DNA from: Paracoccaceae bacterium
GTDB taxonomy: Bacteria > Pseudomonadota > Alphaproteobacteria > Rhizobiales > Stappiaceae
Direction of reading: 5' to 3'
Length of the DNA: 32,176 nucleotides
Assembly (NCBI GenBank): GCA_002709505.1
Contig: PARB01000053.1
Span: forward strand, 1-32,176
A program made the position numbers and the translations under genes. Below the pieces are notes generated by a model that searched no databases, had not been told where the DNA came from, and was given only the letters and a program-made list of their open reading frames with translations. Below, piece after piece: positions 28,158 to 32,176 of the stretch. Positions within the stretch are counted from its first letter, which is position 1. Each line of letters starts with the position of its first letter.

Positions 28158-28541
28158 ATGGCGGCAAGCTACGACAACCTCGGTATCGATCCGGAATATC
28201 TCGGCCCCGAGGAGGAGCGCGAACGCAAGGTGCGTGCGCGCATCTTCGATGTCGCGCGTAAGGCCGCCGGCCAGATCCCATTTATGGAAGACGTGATCGC
28301 CGCCTATTACTGCGCGCTCGATCCGGCGACGCCGTCGCGGGTGCGCGGCGCCATCCTGGCCGCGCTGGCCTATTTCGTGATGCCGCTGGACATGATCCCG
28401 GACGTATTGCTCGGCGTGGGCTTTACCGATGACGCCAGCGTGCTGATGGGCGTTCTGGCGCTGGTGCGTGCCCATGTGCGCGACGAACATCTGGACGCCG
28501 CGCGCGAGGCGCTGACGCCAAAGAGCCGCAAACGCTCCTGA
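28158..28541 (+). CDS. DUF1232 (YkvA family) membrane protein
   Basis: A 127-aa protein of the YkvA/DUF1232 family. The signature is AALAYFVMPLDMIPDVLLGV then GFTDDASVL (about 74-102), where a short hydrophobic hairpin carries the conserved P-D-IPD and DD residues. Flanks are charged: an acidic and basic N terminus, and a basic tail KSRKRS. Function is unknown for the family; a membrane association is likely. ATG 28158 has AAGGGG 7 bases upstream. It follows purH on the same strand with 119 bp between, and may be cotranscribed, though the gap is large. It converges on the membrane-protein gene to its right. Confidence 0.88.
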   Translation: MAASYDNLGIDPEYLGPEEERERKVRARIFDVARKAAGQIPFMEDVIAAYYCALDPATPSRVRGAILAALAYFVMPLDMIPDVLLGVGFTDDASVLMGVLALVRAHVRDEHLDAAREALTPKSRKRS

Positions 28542-28565
28542 CGGCGCCCTGCATCCGCGGCAAAG

Positions 28566-29051
28566 CTATTCGGAAGGATCGCTGGTGTCGCGGGGCGATG
28601 GCGCCTTCATGCGCCAGCACCCGGCCTGACGGCCCGCCAGGAGCCAGTAGACGAAGCCGCCGACGAAGCCGGCCGCCAGCACCACCAGGCTGCCGCGCGG
28701 CAGGCCTGAGGGCGCGCTCTGGACGCCCGCCGCCTGTCCCCCGGCGTCCTGCATGACCCAAAGCGCGAGCGCGATCAGTCCGCCGGCGGCAAGGTGGAAC
28801 ACGATGCCGCGCAGCCGCAGCATTTCGGAGAAAAGCACGGCAATCAGCGCCGGCACGAAGGACAACCCGCCAATCACGCTCGCCCCGACGAGCCCGGCGC
28901 CGACAGCGGCCCCGATCTCCGCCGGATGCGCGTCCCCCGTCCAGGCCTGGAACAGGCCGAAGGCCAGAAAGACGCCCGCCGCGACGAAGGCAAGCACCAG
29001 CGCGATCACCACACGGATCGTCTGGGCGAGGACTGCGGCGGCATCGATCAT
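28566..29051 (-). CDS. hypothetical four-helix membrane protein
   Basis: A 161-aa protein with four likely membrane segments: about 12-35 (TIRVVIALVLAFVAAGVFLA), 47-73, 80-99, and 120-140 (GSLVVLAAGFVGGFVYWLLA). The rest is a short basic and polar C-terminal tail. I do not recognise a named family, though similar short membrane proteins follow rlmN in relatives. ATG 29051 lies 5 bases beyond the rlmN stop, with TGACTGAC in between, so translation is probably coupled to rlmN. There are no motifs pointing to an enzymatic function. Confidence 0.75.
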   Translation of the reverse strand: MIDAAAVLAQTIRVVIALVLAFVAAGVFLAFGLFQAWTGDAHPAEIGAAVGAGLVGASVIGGLSFVPALIAVLFSEMLRLRGIVFHLAAGGLIALALWVMQDAGGQAAGVQSAPSGLPRGSLVVLAAGFVGGFVYWLLAGRQAGCWRMKAPSPRDTSDPSE

Positions 29052-29056
29052 GTCAG

Positions 29057-30292
29057 TCAGGCGCTTTGCCCGGCGGGTGCTGCCTCAAGCGCTGCCCGGT
29101 CGCGGGCGCGCATGCGCTCCGATTCCGACTTGAGCTGGCCGCAGGCGGCGAAGATGTCCCGCCCGCGCGGGGTGCGGATCGGCGAGGCATAGCCGGCCTT
29201 GTTCACCACATCCGCGAAAGCCTCGATCTGCTCCCAGTCGGAACATTCGTGCCCCGACCCCGGCCACGGGTTGAACGGGATCAGGTTGATCTTGGCCGGA
29301 ATGCCCTTCAGGAGCTGCACCAGCTTGCGGGCATCGGCCAGACTGTCGTTGACGCCCTTGAGCATCACATATTCGAAGGTGATCCGCCGGGCGTTGTTCA
29401 GCCCCGGATAGGCGCGGCAGGCGTCGAGCAGCGCCGCGATGTTCCATTTCTTGTTGATCGGCACCAGTTCGTCGCGCAAGTCGTCGCGCACCGCATGCAG
29501 CGAGATCGCCAGCATGCAGCCGATTTCGGCGCCGGTGCGGGCGATTTCGGGAACGATGCCTGAGGTCGACAGGGTGATGCGGCGCTTGGAGAGCGACAAT
29601 CCGTCGCCATCGGACGCGATCAGCAGGGCCTTCTTGACGTTGTCGAAATTGTAGAGCGGCTCGCCCATGCCCATCATCACGATGTTGGTGACGAGCCGGC
29701 CCTCGCTCGGCACCGCCGCATCGGCCGGCGTCTCTCCGCGCGGAAAATCGCCGAGACGGTCGCGGGCGATCAGGATCTGGGAGAGGATTTCCTCCGCCGT
29801 CAGATTGCGCACCAGCCGCTGCGTGCCGGTATGGCAGAAGCTGCAGGTCAGCGTGCAGCCCACCTGCGAGGACACACAAAGCGTTCCGCGTCCCTCTTCC
29901 GGAATATAGACCGTTTCGATCTCCACCGGACGGCCGGCCCCGCGCGGCGGGAAGCGGAACAGCCACTTGCGCGTGCCGTCGTTGGAAATCTGCTCCGAGA
30001 CGATCTCGGGCCGCGCAATGGTGAAAGCGTCGGCGAGTTGCGCGCGCAGATCCTTGGAAACATTGAGCATATCGGCAAAATCCGACACGCCGCGCACATA
30101 GAGCCAATGCCACATCTGGGCGACCCGCATGCGCAGCTGGCGCTCGGGAACGCCAATTCCGGCAAGCGCCTGCGCCAGTTCGTCACGGTCGAGACCGATC
30201 AGCGTCGGCTTCTCCGCAGGCTGTGCCGCCGTTGCCGGGGCGGGCGAGGTGCCGCGCCGCTTGTCGGGTCCATCGATGTCGATCACGGTCAT
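29057..30292 (-). CDS. rlmN: dual-specificity 23S rRNA/tRNA adenine C2-methyltransferase RlmN
   Basis: A 411-aa radical SAM enzyme that makes 2-methyladenosine at A2503 of 23S rRNA and A37 of some tRNAs. The cluster motif is CTLTCSFC (C146, C150, C153). [11 protein letters not shown] holds C139, and the near-C-terminal IFAACGQL holds the methyl-carrying cysteine, matching C118 and C355 of E. coli Rlm[15 protein letters not shown] is the SAM-binding GGE-type segment. ATG 30292 has GGA 9 bases upstream; a longer frame begins at 30376 but reads as proline- and arginine-rich non-protein sequence. The first 30 residues are disordered. It is followed after 5 bases by the four-helix membrane protein gene. 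Confidence 0.96.
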   Translation of the reverse strand: MTVIDIDGPDKRRGTSPAPATAAQPAEKPTLIGLDRDELAQALAGIGVPERQLRMRVAQMWHWLYVRGVSDFADMLNVSKDLRAQLADAFTIARPEIVSEQISNDGTRKWLFRFPPRGAGRPVEIETVYIPEEGRGTLCVSSQVGCTLTCSFCHTGTQRLVRNLTAEEILSQILIARDRLGDFPRGETPADAAVPSEGRLVTNIVMMGMGEPLYNFDNVKKALLIASDGDGLSLSKRRITLSTSGIVPEIARTGAEIGCMLAISLHAVRDDLRDELVPINKKWNIAALLDACRAYPGLNNARRITFEYVMLKGVNDSLADARKLVQLLKGIPAKINLIPFNPWPGSGHECSDWEQIEAFADVVNKAGYASPIRTPRGRDIFAACGQLKSESERMRARDRAALEAAPAGQSA

Positions 30293-30448
30293 GATCCGGG
30301 TTCCAAAGGTTCGTGCGTTGTCTGGATACGGCGCCGGCAGGGCGTCGGGGTGTCGCACGGCCGCAGGGGCGCGCATCCGTCCCGCCGAAGCCTAACATGC
30401 CGGGGCTGCCGGCGGATGCCCCTAAACGCGAGAGGCCTCCGCCAACGC

Positions 30449-30480
30449 CGAAAGGCGGTGGCCTGAACCACCGCCTTTCG
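30449..30480 (-). terminator. strong hairpin terminator after the IalB-family gene
   Basis: CGAAAGGCGGTGG (30449-30461) and CCACCGCCTTTCG (30468-30480) form a perfect 13-bp stem with a 6-base loop, 68 bases past the stop of the leftward IalB-family gene and upstream of rlmN. The CCTTT arm is the short T tract common in alphaproteobacterial terminators. The stem is symmetric, so it could work on either strand; leftward use fits the gene order. Confidence 0.75.
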
Positions 30481-30548
30481 ACAGGACGTCTAGATATACG
30501 TCATCGCATGCGAATGCGAGTCCGATCGCCCGCAGAAACCCGCCAGCC

Positions 30549-31058
30549 TTACCGGCAGGCCGTGTCCGCGGAGCCGATCGCCGCCGTCACGCCGGACAGC
30601 GAATAGGTGTAGGTCGTCTGCGTGCCGCGCGCCGAAACGCCCGACACGACCATCTCCCGTCCGGCCTTCATCGCGGCGACGAGCTTGCGCTCTTCCGCCG
30701 GATTGGCCATCCAGGCGCCATCCTTCTTGGTGAACATCGTGAACTTCTGCCCGTCGATATCGACGGAAACAGACGACTGCTCCTTGAAGGAATAGCCGAC
30801 GATCACACTCGGCTCGTTGTCGACATTCTCACCCGGGCGGTTCGACACGAAGAAGAACACATCTCCGTGATTGCGATCGCTCGGCGCGAGCTTCGTGGGT
30901 TTCGAAAGCGCGTAGCAAACCTTGCCCTTGGCTCCGCCGTAGGAATAGGTCGCCCATGCGCTGTGCTGGCCGATCAGAGCCGGCGTCTGCGCCAGCGCTG
31001 CCGCGCTCGTGAAAACAAGCGCAAGAAGGGCCGGAATTAGCGTTCGTGCCTGCATCAT
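30549..31058 (-). CDS. invasion-associated locus B (IalB) family secreted protein
   Basis: A 169-aa exported protein of the IalB family. A signal peptide (MMQARTLIPALLALVFTSAA) has likely cleavage after ALA-Q. The mature part contains SAWATYSYGGAKGKVCYALS and KPTKLAPSDRNHGDVFFFVS, typical of the family, and ends with a second cysteine near the C terminus (DTACR) that may pair with the one in KVCYA. The family is named for a Bartonella protein linked to erythrocyte entry, but it is widespread in free-living Hyphomicrobiales, so no pathogenic role follows. Two adjacent ATGs (31058 and 31055) follow AGGAG with almost no gap, an unusually tight ribosome site. A strong hairpin ends the transcript. 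Confidence 0.87.
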   Translation of the reverse strand: MMQARTLIPALLALVFTSAAALAQTPALIGQHSAWATYSYGGAKGKVCYALSKPTKLAPSDRNHGDVFFFVSNRPGENVDNEPSVIVGYSFKEQSSVSVDIDGQKFTMFTKKDGAWMANPAEERKLVAAMKAGREMVVSGVSARGTQTTYTYSLSGVTAAIGSADTACR

Positions 31059-31471
31059 CTCCTAACCGCTACTGCTCCCGTTGGATTTGGGTCAAACTTG
31101 CCAGGTTGGGGTTACCTTGTCTTAAGGTTATCGCGCCGCAAGTTACGAAAGGGTTGATAGACGCGCGCTAACATGGCGCGCCCTGTAAAACCCGGTATGA
31201 TCGTGATGCAGAGCACGCTGCCTGTACAAATCGGGCGAGAGTGTGACATCACCGGAAATGCGGGATAAACCAAAACGCTATTGACGAATGCGGTCATGGC
31301 GGGCTGTTGTGCCCGCAGGGGTCGAAAGTCGGTTACCGGGTGTTCGGGACCTGTATTTCAGGCGTGGATCACGGGACCGGCACATCGGTCACGGCAAGCA
31401 GGAATGGAAAACGATAACCAATGTGGAACACTGCCGACCAGCTTCCTTGGACGGGTGAGGCCGCATAAACC
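31059..31471. other. 413-bp intergenic region between the IalB-family gene and the ECF sigma gene
   Basis: The region must carry divergent promoters. On the leftward side TTGACC (complement of 31091-31096) could be a -35 for the IalB-family gene, without a good -10. A GTGA-CA-TCAC palindrome lies at 31243-31252. GCGGGC (31299-31304) and GCCCGC (31311-31316) form a 6-bp hairpin. I find no convincing ECF-type -35/-10 pair before the sigma gene. Short frames here have no ribosome site and no recognisable product. Confidence 0.4.
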
Positions 31472-32038
31472 GTGGCAAAGCCCGACCCGCTGACAGACCA
31501 GATCCGCCGCGTTGCCGAGCAACGCGACAAGACCGCTTTTGCGGCATTGTTCGACCATTTCGCGCCGCGCCTGAAGTCCTACCTCGTCCGCTTGGGCGCC
31601 GACGCCGCCTCGGCGGAGGAACTGACCCAGGAGGTGATGATCACCCTGTGGCGCAAGGCGCATCTCTTCGATGCCAGCCGCGCGACAGCCGCCACCTGGC
31701 TGTTCCGCATCGCCCGCAACCGACGGATCGACGCGCTCAGGCGCGACCGCTCGGCCCTGCTCGACAAGGAAGACCCGAGCCTGCGGCCGGCCGCCCCTGA
31801 GGACCAGGACGACGAGCTCGATGCCCGCCTGCGCGAGGACCGCGTGCGCGAAGCGCTGACCTCCCTTCCCGAGGAACAGGCGGATCTCATCCGTCGCGCG
31901 TTCTTCTCCGGCCTGTCGCACAGCCAGATCGCCGAGGACACCGGCCTGCCGCTCGGCACGGTGAAGTCGCGCATCCGCCTCGCCTTCGCCCGCCTGCGGC
32001 GCATCCTGGAAGCCGACGAGGCCGTCGACATCGACTGA
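31472..32038 (+). CDS. ECF-subfamily RNA polymerase sigma factor
   Basis: A 188-aa group 4 sigma-70 factor. Region 2 (about 22-95) includes FAALFDHFAPRLKSYLVRLG, AEELTQEVMITLWRKAHLFD and TWLFRIARNRRIDALRRD, the core-binding and -10 melting parts. Region 4 (about 125-180) has LTSLPEEQADLIRRAFFSGL, SHSQIAEDTGLPLGTVKSRI and RLAFARLRR, the -35 helix-turn-helix. The start is GTG 31472 with GTGAGG about 12 bases upstream. The sequence is closest in style to RpoE/ChrR-linked ECF factors, which normally have a zinc anti-sigma gene just downstream; here a terminator comes 84 bases after the stop instead. Target regulon unknown. Confidence 0.93.
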   Translation: MAKPDPLTDQIRRVAEQRDKTAFAALFDHFAPRLKSYLVRLGADAASAEELTQEVMITLWRKAHLFDASRATAATWLFRIARNRRIDALRRDRSALLDKEDPSLRPAAPEDQDDELDARLREDRVREALTSLPEEQADLIRRAFFSGLSHSQIAEDTGLPLGTVKSRIRLAFARLRRILEADEAVDID

Positions 32039-32121
32039 CACCGTCTCCCCTGCCTGCAGGGCACGCCAGTTCGATCCCGAACCTTTTGGTTGTCGCCGAG
32101 GGCCGGAAACGCCAGTACGAA

Positions 32122-32149
32122 AAAGGCCGCCGGAATGCCGGCGGCCTTT
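32122..32149 (+). terminator. intrinsic terminator after the ECF sigma gene
   Basis: AAAGGCCGCCGG (32122-32133) and CCGGCGGCCTTT (32138-32149) form a perfect 12-bp stem with an AATG loop, 83 bases after the sigma stop. The arms end in AAA and TTT, giving a short T tract on both strands, so it is likely bidirectional. The DNA beyond it is AT-rich up to the window end, with no gene visible. Confidence 0.8.
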
Positions 32150-32176
32150 GCATTATACTATTGAATTAATTGATAA

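Noticed and set aside
30500-31058. IalB-family gene as evidence of a pathogen
   Set aside because: The family is common in free-living alphaproteobacteria, and no other virulence gene is in the window.
31112-31297. 61-codon minus-strand frame with ATG in the gap before the sigma gene
   Set aside because: No ribosome site upstream, no motif, and the sequence before the ATG is a GC hairpin. Length is what chance allows here.
30449-32149. Similar hairpins at 12656, 30449 and 32122 as copies of one dispersed repeat
   Set aside because: Stems share only GGCGG/GGCCG-like GC cores and short A/T ends; each follows a gene end and fits an ordinary terminator, with loops and outer bases unrelated.

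Overview
The window looks like chromosomal DNA of a high-GC alphaproteobacterium of the order Hyphomicrobiales (Rhizobiales), possibly near the Stappiaceae. This rests on gene content and order: acnA divergent from a ccmABCDG cytochrome c maturation operon, a DUF1674 (SdhAF4) protein divergent from htpX-rsmB, a heparinase II/III-like gene ahead of purH, and an IalB-family protein. The species cannot be fixed from sequence alone. Most genes are housekeeping genes, dense and often translationally coupled, with GTG and TTG starts in use.

Layout. 1-219: an AT-rich left edge ending in the 3' 45 nt of a tRNA-Gly(GCC) with no matching 5' half, the usual mark of an integrated-element attachment site. 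220-6092: AlkA-like DNA glycosylase, divergent gluQ, an AEC transporter divergent from a soluble hybrid histidine kinase, a CDF cation efflux protein and a DUF1223 periplasmic protein. 6093-9589: leftward operon ccmA-B-C-D-G plus a Nudix hydrolase. 9875-12625: acnA, closed by a strong terminator. 12774-15006: a FkbM methyltransferase, an AT-rich stretch with a possible small membrane protein, and a stand-alone CphA-like ATP-grasp ligase. 15019-19753: leftward aminotransferase-ftsK-lolA, which runs on into the ATP-grasp gene.

19969-22986: SdhAF4-like gene, divergent htpX, and rsmB. 23130-24237: a two-gene XRE-cupin regulator/GNAT acetyltransferase cassette with a clear inverted-repeat operator. 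24515-28541: heparinase-like protein, purH and a DUF1232 membrane protein. 28566-30292: rlmN followed by a four-helix membrane protein, leftward. 30549-31058: IalB-family secreted protein. 31472-32038: an ECF sigma factor with no anti-sigma gene beside it, closed by a terminator at the right edge.

No CRISPR array, insertion sequence, transposase, integrase or rRNA is visible. The least explained parts are the tRNA fragment with AT-rich left flank, the low-GC island between the FkbM and ATP-grasp genes, the lone CphA-like ATP-grasp protein, and the XRE-cupin/GNAT cassette.
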